Source of the DNA: an uncultured Planctomyces sp. | GTDB taxonomy: Bacteria > Planctomycetota > Planctomycetia > Planctomycetales > Planctomycetaceae | NCBI GenBank assembly: GCA_937904325.1 | Contig: CALGTK010000287.1 | Span: forward strand, 1-34,272 | Direction: 5' to 3' | DNA: 34,272 nt | Shown: one piece after another, positions 26,489 to 34,272 of the stretch | Numbering within the stretch: the first letter of the stretch is position 1 | Layout of the letters: each line of letters begins with the position of its first letter | Made by a program: the position numbers and the translations under genes | Notes under the pieces: model-generated | What the model was told of the DNA's origin: nothing | What the model saw: the letters and a program-made list of their open reading frames with translations, nothing else | The model's database searches: none

Positions 26489-28384
26489 CTAGTCGAATTT
26501 CAGTTTAAGTTTGCTGATGGTGCCCGCAAATATCGTGGTGGTGTACTTGCCCACCGGTTTAATCTGGTCGTCACCAACCTGCAGACCGTCACCCGCTTTA
26601 GCCAGGACGCACTTCGCGTCCGCACTCGCGACGGGCTTGCCATTGACTGAAATACTCATGATTCCCTTTTTCGAGATGGTAGCGATAACTTCCACCGACC
26701 CAGCAGGGAGTTCGTGTTCGGCAACCGCTTCTGTCAGCTTCCAGTCGCGACGGACGCCCAGAACCGGTTTTCCGTCGCGGATGTACAGTGCGTATCCTTC
26801 CTTATCTCCGCCCTGAGCAAGGATCACTCCATCTGTACCTTTACTATCGACGGTGGCTGTGATGATAAGATTTCGACCAGCGTACCGCGGGGCATTGTTT
26901 CCCGACAAATCAGTGCCCTGCTTCAATACATATTCCTTGCGCGCGGGGGGCTTCGTCTTCACTGTTACCTTGCCCAGTTCCAGACCGTTGTCTTCAGGCA
27001 TGGTCTTGTTCCACGCCAGGACCTTTGCCGTCAGCTCCTTAACCAATTCCGGCTTCACGGTTGCCAGGTTTTTTTCCTCTCCAGGATCATCCGGGACATG
27101 GTAGAGCTGAGGCCGGCTGCCGTCGTAATCGCAAAGAAGCTTCCAGGGTCCCTCTCGCACGGCCAGGTCCGGGAGCTGGTCGAAGCCGTAGTAGTTCTTG
27201 CGGTCTGGCGGACGGCGAAAGTAAATCTCCGCCTTGCGCCCAATCTTCGACTTGCCAAGCAGCGTGTCCAGGACGTCCTCGCCGTCGTATGTTGTGTTCG
27301 CCGGAGCTTTGGCGTCGGCCAGCCTGAGCACAGACGGAACGAGGTCGATGGCTGAAAACATCGAGGCCCTGTTTCGAGTCCCGACGGCGTCCTTCGCCAA
27401 TAAGCCTGGTCCCCACACTACCAGCGGCGAGCGGATGCCACCCTCGAACAAATGAGTCTTGTAACCCTTCAGCGGGCCGGCACGCCCTGCGCCCAGCTCG
27501 CACCCATTGTCAGAACAGATCAGGATCAGTGTGTTGTCCCGTAGTTGTGGATTCTCACGAATGTGTTTGAATAGCTTGTCAAACTGTCGGTCCATCGCTT
27601 CGAGTACCGCCAGGTACAGGCCGCGTTTCCCTTTGCTTTTGGCCACGTTGTATTCCTCCGCTGGCGGCCAGAAGGGGCTGTGAACGTCATCGGGCCAAAT
27701 ATTGACATAGAAGGGTTTATTCGCGGCCAGGGCCTTTTCCATGAAGGGAATGGACGCATCAATAAAACCCCTGGTGATCTCTGATCGCTGCATCCAGATC
27801 ACTGGTTCGCCAAGATTAACCGCGTTGCCCCAGATTCTACCGACCTTTCCGTCGCCGGTTTTCGTCAACGGCAGTAGCTTCGCGCCGATTCCCTCGAAGT
27901 TTGTTAGGGATGCGTCAAAACCATAGTCCGTAATTCGCGGTGCTTCAGCCACATCGCGCTGCCCGCCCATGTGCCACTTGCCAAAATGCCCGGTGGCGTA
28001 GCCTGCCTGCCTGAGGCTTCGCGCCAGCATTGGTGCCTTCGGGTCGAGCCACTGCGCCATGCCTCGCTGCTCGTTGTGTCTACGATTCGACAGGTAAGAC
28101 GTGATCTTCCATCGCTGCGGGTACTGCCCCGTAGAGACAGCCACCCGAGACGGGGAGCAGATCGGGGAGTTCACATAGAACTGCTCGAAAGCAATCCCCT
28201 CTTTCGCCATCCGGTCAATGGCCGGGGTCTCCGCGTCGGTGTTGCCAAAGCACGAGAAATCGGCCCAACCCATGTCGTCAATGAATACGAGAATGATGTT
28301 TGGCTTCGCTGCCGAATCACCTGCCAGACCGATCTGTGGGATCGTAGCAAGAATGAAGGCGACGAAGATGGAAAAATAATTCAT
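26489..28384 (-). CDS. Secreted type I sulfatase with C-terminal jelly-roll domain
   Basis: A 631-residue protein with a signal peptide (about 1-21, ending GLAGD). 'KPNIILVFIDDMGWADFSC' carries the metal Asp pair. C76-S-P-S-R is the formylglycine signature. 'GYATGHFGKWHMGG' and 'LILICSDNGCELGAG' provide the remaining active-site blocks. The C-terminal 140 residues ('RNLIITATVDSKGTDGVILA', 'GYALYIRDGKPVLGVRRDW', 'SISVNGKPVASADAK') form a LamG-like jelly-roll of the kind that binds carbohydrate. It overlaps in style, but not in sequence blocks, with the sulfatase converging on it, so the two probably act on different linkages. A 206-bp gap separates its start from the DUF1592-class gene upstream. 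Confidence 0.94.
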   Translation of the reverse strand: MNYFSIFVAFILATIPQIGLAGDSAAKPNIILVFIDDMGWADFSCFGNTDAETPAIDRMAKEGIAFEQFYVNSPICSPSRVAVSTGQYPQRWKITSYLSNRRHNEQRGMAQWLDPKAPMLARSLRQAGYATGHFGKWHMGGQRDVAEAPRITDYGFDASLTNFEGIGAKLLPLTKTGDGKVGRIWGNAVNLGEPVIWMQRSEITRGFIDASIPFMEKALAANKPFYVNIWPDDVHSPFWPPAEEYNVAKSKGKRGLYLAVLEAMDRQFDKLFKHIRENPQLRDNTLILICSDNGCELGAGRAGPLKGYKTHLFEGGIRSPLVVWGPGLLAKDAVGTRNRASMFSAIDLVPSVLRLADAKAPANTTYDGEDVLDTLLGKSKIGRKAEIYFRRPPDRKNYYGFDQLPDLAVREGPWKLLCDYDGSRPQLYHVPDDPGEEKNLATVKPELVKELTAKVLAWNKTMPEDNGLELGKVTVKTKPPARKEYVLKQGTDLSGNNAPRYAGRNLIITATVDSKGTDGVILAQGGDKEGYALYIRDGKPVLGVRRDWKLTEAVAEHELPAGSVEVIATISKKGIMSISVNGKPVASADAKCVLAKAGDGLQVGDDQIKPVGKYTTTIFAGTISKLKLKFD

Positions 28385-28590
28385 GACTGCACCTTGAGCG
28401 CCCTGTTGGTGGGGCGAACGATCCTGGGATTCGGTAATCGTGCACCACTAATAAACTAGGAAAAACAAACACCGAGGCGACAGGTATCATAAAGAAACGA
28501 TCTCATTCAGATGCCCCATTGTTTTAAAAGGCTGCGGAGATTGGCCAGCTTCATTTTCAAAAACTGCTTTTTGTGGCGTATGGTGTTTAA

Positions 28591-31548
28591 TCACTTCTGC
28601 GTCAGGAATACGTCGCTCTGAATGATGTTCCGAACCAAAGACTTGAGTTTGAAGTTTTCCGGCTCGGCTTTGGCGACGATCTCGTCAACAACAAGAGCGT
28701 CTGCCGGCGATAATTCGCGAGCGAGTGCGAAGCGGAGCAAGTGAGCGGTGAATGCCTTTGCAAATCGCTTTTCTTCTTTCACCAGAACTTCCTTGAAGTC
28801 GACGATGTCGGTGAAGTCGTGCCTCTTCAAAAATGTTCCACTGGCGTCGACCTCGCGATTGTTTTCGTACTTGTCGCGCCAGCGACCAGTGATGTCAAAG
28901 TTTTCGAGAGCGAAACCAAGCGGGTCAATCCGTGCGTGGCAACCGGCGCAGTCCGGACTCTCGCGATGCTTCGCAAACTTCTCTCGAATGGTCTGATTCT
29001 CAGGTCCCGATTCTTCGTCGAGTGGCGGAACGTCGTTCGGTGGTGGTGGCGGAGGATCATTGAATATGACCTCGATCATCCACGCGCCTCGGGCAATGGG
29101 AAGCGTGCGTTTGGGTGCCGAGGTCATGGTCAGGGTAGCAGCAGTGGTAATGATTCCACCATAGCGGGGGTCCCTGATGGGAACTCGTTTGAAGTTTCGC
29201 GATCGCACCTGTGAAATAAGCCGATTGTTGAACCGATTCTCAACTTCCTTGTTGATGTTAATTTTCTGTTTGGGATTTGGCCGTGGGAGCTTCTTCAGTT
29301 GCATTTCGACCTTCTCTCGGGCCTGAGTGAGCTTCGCTACTTCTATTTTCTCTTCAGCCGTCATTCCTTTAGTGAGTTCGCTGTCGGAAACCCAGACGTT
29401 TGAGGCGTCGGAAGAAGCAGCAACTTCTTTTGCCGATAATGCCCGGTCGTATAGACGCGCTTTATCAATCACGACAGATAAATATCGATTTCCAGCTGGC
29501 GGCAAGTGGCGCAGACCGAAGAGTACCGAGCTCCCTTCTTTGGCAAATGCGATGGCCCCCTTTCTATAGGATTCGCCGTACGGGCGGCTGTTGCGGTAGA
29601 GAGTGGTCATGCCATCTTCCTCGTAAACCATTACCAGGTGCAGCAATTCGTCAGCGGTTTCTTCTGGAGTACTTCCTGTAAAGTCCCGGGTTCGAACGTG
29701 GTTATTGCTGCCGGAGATCCAATGTTTGGGTTTTCGCTCGCCGTACACGATTGAATCGAAACCGCCTTGGCCCTGGATCGTCATTACGCCACCGCCGCGC
29801 TGCTTAATGCTTTTAAGCGAACACCAGACTTCCAGCGTTTTGGCTTTCAGTTCGATAGGCAACTTTGGACTTTCGAGATAAGCGCGATCGAGCTGGACGA
29901 ACCCATTGTCGAAAGAAACGTCTCCGTGAGCTGTCAGATGTAGAGACGAGACGGATGCTTTCAGATCTCCATTAAACTCCCAGGCAGCGAAGGGTTTCAG
30001 ATCGACAATCTGTTTGGGCTTGTCGCTGATCGCCTTGATTTTTGTCGTCAGCAGGCGTTCGCGAATAGATGCAGTCAACGATTTGTGTTTTTCCTCAATG
30101 TCTGCGACTTCTTTGGTAAGCCGGTCGCGAGTTTCCTCTCGGATACGGAGTTCCTCGACGACCAGCTCGCGAAACTCGTCCGATGGGGTGAGTTTTTCGG
30201 TGTACCACGTCTTCAGAAAATCACTCTGATAAGCAAACGTCGGCTTAATCAGATCAATCACTGGTCGGTCTTCGACGAATACTGCATCAAAAAGGAGCAG
30301 TGGTTCGAGAGCCATCTGGGCGCTCGCAGGAAAGCCCCCAGTCAAGCTGAACGCTGGATAAATTGCCGGATCGGGAGCAACGCCGAAGAGATTCTCAAGC
30401 TGCATCCATTGTGCTGGAAAGCTGTCTAGAAACCGCTCGATCTTCGGATCTGACATCATGCGATCGACCGTAAAGGCAAGTACTTCCGGCTTTGACAACT
30501 CACCAGATTCCGCCAGAGCAACGAGTTGATCGTCGGGGATGCTGCCCCACAGAAAGAACGACAGTCGGGATGCCAGTTCGTAAGCATCGTCGGCCGGTGC
30601 CTGAGAATCGTATCGGAAAAGAAACAGCGGCGAACACAGAATCGCCGACGCAACTTTCTTCATACTGGCGGTAAATGAGAGCCCTTGATCAAGCTTCGCC
30701 ACGGTGTACTGCGTGTATCGGTCCAGAGCGTCGAGCTCAACTGCTGAGCGAAAGGCTCGTTGCATCAAAGAGCCAAGCCGGCGCCTGACTTCTTTCTCGA
30801 TATCGGCATCTTTCGAGGGAGCACCAAAAAACGAATTCCAGATGCCGACGTTCTGAGGTTTAAAGTCAGGGCTATCGACGATGGAGAGACTCAATCGAAG
30901 ATACGCGTCCAGCAGTAACGGCGAGAGCGTGAGCTGATTCGCCTGATTATCAAATCCGTGAGCAGCTCGCAGGTCTTTTGGGTACGGCTGGACGTCCTCG
31001 AAGCCAGTGCTCGTCATCAATGTGTGGCACGACACCTGAACGGTATCCGGCATGACATTATTCCTGGAATGCAGGTAGTTAACGTGTCGGGCCATCAGTT
31101 TTTCGGTGAGTGGGAAGATGTCCTTGTTCAATCGGAACAAATCGCGAATTGCATTGTTGTACTGAAACCGGTTAAGCCGTCGGGGCTGCAGCGTGGTGGT
31201 AATTCCAATTGTCGCTTCTTTGCGCAAACGCTTAAGCGTGGCGAGAAGCTTAACGCGAACTGGCTCGCCTAGTTGTGGTTCATCTTCTGGCGGCATCGCA
31301 TCAGCGTCGATGACTGCAATCATCTGCTGAATCAATTCGGGAGACGCTCGGAGCTGATCCACCGCTGTAATCGCCTTGAGATTAACTTCGCCTTTGATCT
31401 TCTTTTCGCCGTGACACTTGATGCACTTCTCTATCAGCAGTGGCTTGAGAAATTGATCGAAGTCGTCGGCCTGGCAGGTATGGCCGAGGAAAAGGGTGCC
31501 GACTGCGACGAGCAATAGATTGCGTATTGGTTGATATCGGTCTGACAT
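28591..31548 (-). CDS. DUF1592-class planctomycete cytochrome c protein with inserted LamG domain
   Basis: A protein of about 985 residues. The frame extends to an ATG at 31575, but the start at 31548 has an excellent AAGGAG 7 nt upstream and gives a normal signal peptide (about 10-28). PSCyt1 has C42-I-K-C-H. A DUF1587-like block ('RRLNRFQYNNAIRDLFRL') and DUF1595/1592 ('LASRLSFFLWGSIPDDQLVA') follow. A coiled coil lies at about 470-515. A LamG jelly-roll (about 520-710; 'FAAWEFNGDLKASVSSLHL', 'VIDKARLYDRALSAKEV') splits the usual DUF1592/DUF1588 order. DUF1588 ('FNDPPPPPPNDVPPLDEE') with C867-A-G-C-H and DUF1585 close the protein. The reaction is unknown. It is probably co-transcribed with the DUF1552 gene upstream despite the scar between them. 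Confidence 0.92.
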   Translation of the reverse strand: MSDRYQPIRNLLLVAVGTLFLGHTCQADDFDQFLKPLLIEKCIKCHGEKKIKGEVNLKAITAVDQLRASPELIQQMIAVIDADAMPPEDEPQLGEPVRVKLLATLKRLRKEATIGITTTLQPRRLNRFQYNNAIRDLFRLNKDIFPLTEKLMARHVNYLHSRNNVMPDTVQVSCHTLMTSTGFEDVQPYPKDLRAAHGFDNQANQLTLSPLLLDAYLRLSLSIVDSPDFKPQNVGIWNSFFGAPSKDADIEKEVRRRLGSLMQRAFRSAVELDALDRYTQYTVAKLDQGLSFTASMKKVASAILCSPLFLFRYDSQAPADDAYELASRLSFFLWGSIPDDQLVALAESGELSKPEVLAFTVDRMMSDPKIERFLDSFPAQWMQLENLFGVAPDPAIYPAFSLTGGFPASAQMALEPLLLFDAVFVEDRPVIDLIKPTFAYQSDFLKTWYTEKLTPSDEFRELVVEELRIREETRDRLTKEVADIEEKHKSLTASIRERLLTTKIKAISDKPKQIVDLKPFAAWEFNGDLKASVSSLHLTAHGDVSFDNGFVQLDRAYLESPKLPIELKAKTLEVWCSLKSIKQRGGGVMTIQGQGGFDSIVYGERKPKHWISGSNNHVRTRDFTGSTPEETADELLHLVMVYEEDGMTTLYRNSRPYGESYRKGAIAFAKEGSSVLFGLRHLPPAGNRYLSVVIDKARLYDRALSAKEVAASSDASNVWVSDSELTKGMTAEEKIEVAKLTQAREKVEMQLKKLPRPNPKQKININKEVENRFNNRLISQVRSRNFKRVPIRDPRYGGIITTAATLTMTSAPKRTLPIARGAWMIEVIFNDPPPPPPNDVPPLDEESGPENQTIREKFAKHRESPDCAGCHARIDPLGFALENFDITGRWRDKYENNREVDASGTFLKRHDFTDIVDFKEVLVKEEKRFAKAFTAHLLRFALARELSPADALVVDEIVAKAEPENFKLKSLVRNIIQSDVFLTQK

Positions 31549-31555
31549 CCAGAAG

Positions 31556-31561
31556 CTCCTT
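31556..31561 (-). promoter_or_regulatory. Strong Shine-Dalgarno site deciding the 31548 start
   Basis: AAGGAG on the - strand sits 7 nt before the ATG at 31548 and immediately after the TAG (31564-31562) of the short cytochrome fragment. It favours 31548 over the upstream ATG at 31575 and would allow re-initiation by ribosomes finishing the fragment. Confidence 0.75.
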
Positions 31562-31726
31562 CTATTCCGGCCCATGGCAGCGGATGCAATACTTCTGAAA
31601 GAACGGTTCCAGCTTCGCTTTGGGCAACGGCGTCGCGCGGGAATCTTCGCCTGCGTTAACGCTGGGGAAAGCCATCGTCAGAACGACTGCGAGGACAGCT
31701 ATTCGTATTGGAAGTTGTGTCGTCAT
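31562..31726 (-). pseudogene. N-terminal fragment of another PSCyt1 cytochrome c protein
   Basis: From the ATG at 31726 the frame gives 54 residues: a signal peptide (about 1-24, 'IAVLAVVLTMAF', cut near VNAGE), then 'LEPFFQKYCIRCHGPE' with a full CxxCH heme site, then a TAG. That is exactly the first part of a planctomycete cytochrome c protein (DUF1549- or DUF1592-class, normally 800-1100 residues), cut off right after its heme motif. The product could be a tiny exported heme peptide, but a truncated gene is the simpler reading. It stops 13 bp before the next gene's start. Confidence 0.72.
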
Positions 31727-31760
31727 GGAAAATGAACTCGCATTTACGGGACGCTTGGAT

Positions 31761-32000
31761 TCATGGTTTGGTGTTGCGGTAAATCGCGCGAATCTCTTCA
31801 CCGGATAAGGCAGTGTTCCAGACAGTGAGCTCATCGATGCGACCGATGAAATTCCGGACACGGCGATGCGTGTTTCCAAGCGATTCCGTCCAGTTCCCAA
31901 TGTCCGCCAGGCCAATCTCAAAAACCTGGTCAAAGATCATGGTTTCCGACGAAACTTCACGCCCGTTGTAGAACTGCCGCGAATCGCCTGAGTGCGTCAT
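31761..32000 (-). pseudogene. C-terminal fragment of a LamG (FecR-type?) protein
   Basis: The frame (open from 32006, with ATGA overlapping the DUF1552 stop at 32000-31997) translates as the last strands of a LamG domain: 'DSRQFYNGREVSSE', 'EIGLADIGNWTESLG', 'RVRNFIGRIDELTVWNTALS', 'GEEIRAIYRN', then a stop. 'GRIDEL...ALS-EEI' is the standard LamG ending, and 'IGNW...R--R-F-GR-DE' is typical of the FecR-LamG proteins that planctomycetes place before cytochrome/DUF1501 genes. The N-terminal part is absent. I infer a fused scrap from such an operon. It could be translated through the ATGA overlap, but as a partial domain. Confidence 0.68.
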
Positions 32001-33370
32001 GTCCATAGCTGAGAGATCGTCCCGTCGCTATCTGCATAGGAGTCCGTTTCGACGCCCATAAGCTGAGCAATCGTCAGCCACATGTTTGAATTCAGCGTGC
32101 CACTTTTACATTGCACAAAACGGCCTTGCTTCACCTGGCCCTGAGACTTGCCGGCAACGACCAGCGGGAGGTCGAAATACTGATGTGTGGCTCCGTCACC
32201 CAGTCCCGCTCCGTAAGTGACCAGTGAATTATCGAGCAGCGTGCTGCCGTCGGCTTCCTTGATCTCTTTCATCCGTTCCAGAATGTAGGCGTACTGCTCC
32301 ATGTGGAAGATGTCGATCTTCTGTAGTTCCTTGTATCCGTCGCCCTTCTGGTTGTGCGTCATATTGTGGTGTTGCACAGGCTTGTCGAAGACGCCTTCGT
32401 ACATGAGGGGTGCGTCCCATCGTTCGGGGCCGACCATGAAAGTGCAAATATTGCTGATGCCCATCTGCATGGCCGCGAGCATGAGGTCGCCCATCAGTCT
32501 GATGTACAGTCGTCGCGGCAGTTCTGGATTTTTGGGTTTTTCGATACCAGTTTTCGCAACCATCTTCTTCAGCTTTTCGATGCGCAGTTCAATGTCGCGG
32601 ATCATGGTCATGAATTGATCCATGGTCGCTCGATCGTCGCGGCTGAGTTTTCGTGAAAGACTCTTCGCGTCCGCCAGCATCAGGTCGGTGACGTCCGCAA
32701 CGTGGTCCTGGTAGCTGCTCTTCATGAAGAGGCGATCGTACAGCTTCTGAGGATCGCGAATTGCGGGAGCAATCTTGTCTGGTCCGTACCACGAAATATT
32801 GTCGAAGTAGATGGATTCCTTCGGTGCCTTGTAACCGTTACAGCTGATCTCCAGCGTATTGAAAACGGTCTTGTGGCCGCCATGATCGCCAATGACCTGA
32901 TCAAGGCTCCGACCGTTCGGATACCGCAACCCCTTCAGACCCGCCTGCTCGGGTGAGACGCTCGTCAGGTAACACGAAGCTCCCTGGGCATGCACGTCCT
33001 GGCCATTCTTGTAAGTGCGATCCAGGCCGGTCACCAGCGTCACGTCGCCCGCATGCGGAGCCAGAGGCTGCATCGTCGACGTCAATTCCAGGTCGTAGAT
33101 GCCGGGCTTGTTCGGGATGCGTTTCTCCTTCTTGCTTTTGTCAGCGTTAAAACCACCGACGAAGCCTGGGAGCTCAGCCTCTTCTTCACCAGGAAAGAAG
33201 CAACGCCGTACGAGTCCGTTTGGAACGTACATCATCACCAGCTTCTTGTCTGGCACATTGGCGGATGGCTTCGCGGACTGCGCGATAGATGTCAGGAACG
33301 GCAGAGCCATTGCCGCGCCACCCGTCCTTAGAAACTTTCGTCGGTTCATGCCCGGGATATTTCCTGTCAT
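31997..33370 (-). CDS. Tat-exported DUF1552 protein
   Basis: A protein of about 457 residues. The open frame reaches a TTG at 33400, but the ATG at 33370 has AGGAAG about 5 nt upstream; a later ATG at 33349 (MNRRKFLR) is also possible. The twin-arginine motif NRRKFLRTGG and a hydrophobic run mark Tat export. Family blocks are 'DKKLVMMYVPNGLVRRCFFP', 'VTLVTGLDRTYKNGQDVHAQ', 'LMGDLMLAAMQMGISNICTF' and a terminal 'LTIAQLMGVETDSYADSDG'. The HXXSHH region reads 'VQHHNMTHNQKG', so the Ser is Thr and the last His is Asn. It lies 1 bp after the stop of the degraded PfkB gene and upstream of the DUF1592-class gene, the reverse of the gene order at 3437-7202. Confidence 0.92.
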   Translation of the reverse strand: MTGNIPGMNRRKFLRTGGAAMALPFLTSIAQSAKPSANVPDKKLVMMYVPNGLVRRCFFPGEEEAELPGFVGGFNADKSKKEKRIPNKPGIYDLELTSTMQPLAPHAGDVTLVTGLDRTYKNGQDVHAQGASCYLTSVSPEQAGLKGLRYPNGRSLDQVIGDHGGHKTVFNTLEISCNGYKAPKESIYFDNISWYGPDKIAPAIRDPQKLYDRLFMKSSYQDHVADVTDLMLADAKSLSRKLSRDDRATMDQFMTMIRDIELRIEKLKKMVAKTGIEKPKNPELPRRLYIRLMGDLMLAAMQMGISNICTFMVGPERWDAPLMYEGVFDKPVQHHNMTHNQKGDGYKELQKIDIFHMEQYAYILERMKEIKEADGSTLLDNSLVTYGAGLGDGATHQYFDLPLVVAGKSQGQVKQGRFVQCKSGTLNSNMWLTIAQLMGVETDSYADSDGTISQLWT

Positions 33371-33371
33371 G

Positions 33372-34137
33372 TCAGCTTCCTGGCCTGCGTGATGTCTCAA
33401 CCATTACTAATTGGGGAACTGCTCCTGAATTGGTACACGCCGCCGCTGCGAATTCGCTGGCCCGCCGCAGATTCCAGTCGTCTGGCAAGCAGCGAAGATC
33501 ACCGTCATGGGAATTTATATCAGATCGAGAACGCCGTCAGCAGTAAGCAGTGCGGCTCCGGCAGTTTCTCTCGTCATCACGGCCATATCAAGATCACCAA
33601 GCTTAAGCAGACCTCACAGCGCCATATCAGGATCAGCGGTCGTACTGATCCCACAAGCGGAGCAGACTTCCAGGAGTCCATCGTCGCTCAGCTTCAGAAT
33701 GCTGGGCAGACTGACGGATTCTCGGATCATGTCAGCATCATAGAACGGTACCCGAAGATTGGCATCGAGCACACGTGAAATTCCGGCTCTCGTGGCCAGT
33801 TCGACGACCTGCTGACTGATCGCTCACTATCTTCCTTTTCATTCCCCGACGTTCAAAAGTAGACGGCATCGGCTGCGGTGACTCGCGTCGAAAAAACGTG
33901 ATCCCACGCAAGTCAATCCCATACCGAGCCTGCATGAATCGTAAACGTCGGCCTGCCGTGGCCACGTGGATTGCAGGACAAGGGACGAATTGCCGATAAA
34001 CCCGCCCTATTACTGATCTCACGCCCACCTGCCTGAAACTTGCCAAAGTGACGTACCCATTCAAATTCAAGGGACGGACACTCACCCCGCTGGCCGGACA
34101 GCGTCTCGCGCCGGCGATGTACAACGCTGATCAACAA
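33372..34137 (-). pseudogene. Degraded PfkB-family sugar kinase (fructokinase-like)
   Basis: No single frame is long, but on the - strand successive frames spell a PfkB kinase in the right order. 'PLNLNGYVTLASF' (about 34080) comes first, then 'GRPTFTIHAGSVWD' (ends 33913), then 'AADAVYF' followed by a TGA and 'TSGNEKEDSERS'. After a shift come 'VLDANLRVPFYDADMIRES' and 'ILKLSDDGLLEVCSACGIS'. An in-frame TGA and 'GLLKLGDLDMAVMTRETAG' follow, then a TAA at 33517-33515. After a gap and shift, 'LPDDWNLRRASEFAAAA' and 'GAVPQL' end with a TGA at 33374-33372. 'DANLR-PFYD', 'LKL-DDEL' and 'W-L-RAS-FA' are typical of fructokinase-like members. The GAGD catalytic segment is deleted, with at least two internal stops and several shifts. 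The family was recognised from memory. Confidence 0.75.
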
Positions 34138-34204
34138 ACATCGCGTGTGCTGGTATAGTCAAAGGCGGTGCGTGACGGCGAATGAAAACTAGTGCACCAA
34201 AACT

Positions 34205-34259
34205 GTAGACGCCGGTCAGAAAACGTAGCGCCGGTCGGTCGAAAAACGTAGCGCTGTGG
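34205..34259 (+). repeat. Short direct repeats (GTAGCGCCGGTC...AAAAC)
   Basis: Three imperfect tandem units start at 34205 (GTAGACGCCGGTCAGAAAAC), 34225 (same pattern with a GTCG insertion) and 34248 (GTAGCGCTGTGG, diverging). They lie at the very edge of the window beyond the degraded kinase gene. Repeated short ends are seen at some insertion-sequence termini (for example IS21-type), but no transposase is visible, so the nature is open. Confidence 0.5.
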
Positions 34260-34272
34260 TAGTGAAGTGGGG

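Noticed and set aside
26714-27355. 213-residue + strand frame
   Set aside because: Antisense to the sulfatase at 26489-28384; no family features.
28558-28573. CAAAAA/TTTTTG hairpin after the DUF1592-class gene, considered as a terminator
   Set aside because: The stem is almost only A-T and would be too weak for an intrinsic terminator.

Overview
The window looks like part of a marine-type Planctomycetes chromosome (Pirellulaceae-like or a related family; I cannot place it further). The reasons are the gene families. There are three full-length type I sulfatases, two DUF1592-class 'planctomycete cytochrome c' proteins each paired with a Tat-exported DUF1552 protein, and a DUF1549/DUF1553 plus DUF1501 pair. 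Around them are DUF1080/LamG-like jelly-roll domains, a DUF3472 protein, a sialate O-acetylesterase and two exported metallophosphoesterases. Nearly every protein has a Sec or Tat signal, so this is mainly an export-heavy polysaccharide-processing region. No rRNA, tRNA, CRISPR array or intact transposase was seen.

Layout. (1) 1-12709, + strand: a CGACAC hexamer tract, a DUF1080-like protein, a sulfatase with HEAT-like and C-terminal beta modules, a DUF1592/DUF1552 pair, a sialate O-acetylesterase, a PhoD-like phosphatase, a truncated sulfatase and an alpha/beta-hydrolase. (2) 12731-15896: a calcineurin-like phosphoesterase (-) and a DUF3472 protein (+), divergently arranged. (3) 15976-22710, - strand: a four-gene operon reading GntR regulator, Tat-exported beta-propeller, DUF1549/DUF1553 cytochrome and DUF1501. 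All three junctions are 4-bp ATGA overlaps, and a candidate promoter with an overlapping operator precedes the regulator. (4) 23123-26457, + strand: a decayed enolase-superfamily dehydratase tail, an intact DapA-family lyase/aldolase, a sulfatase and an N-terminal scrap of a PQQ-repeat protein. (5) 26489-34137, - strand: a degraded PfkB sugar kinase, a DUF1552 protein, two gene scraps (LamG tail, cytochrome c head), a LamG-containing DUF1592-class protein and a sulfatase with a C-terminal jelly-roll.

How the genes may fit together (inference). Sulfatases and esterases would strip sulfate and acyl groups from a complex glycan outside the cytoplasm. The DUF1592/1552 and DUF1549/1501 pairs, of unknown biochemical function, recur beside them. 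The GntR(FCD) regulator beside a DapA-family enzyme, with remains of a sugar-acid dehydratase and (about 10 kb away) a sugar kinase, suggests a sugar-acid catabolic module that has partly decayed.

The most unusual trait is the density of gene scraps. Six decayed or truncated genes lie between intact ones: sulfatase, MR/MLE dehydratase, PQQ protein, LamG tail, cytochrome c head and PfkB kinase. All were read directly from translations in several frames. Together they suggest frequent deletion or recombination among modular paralogs.
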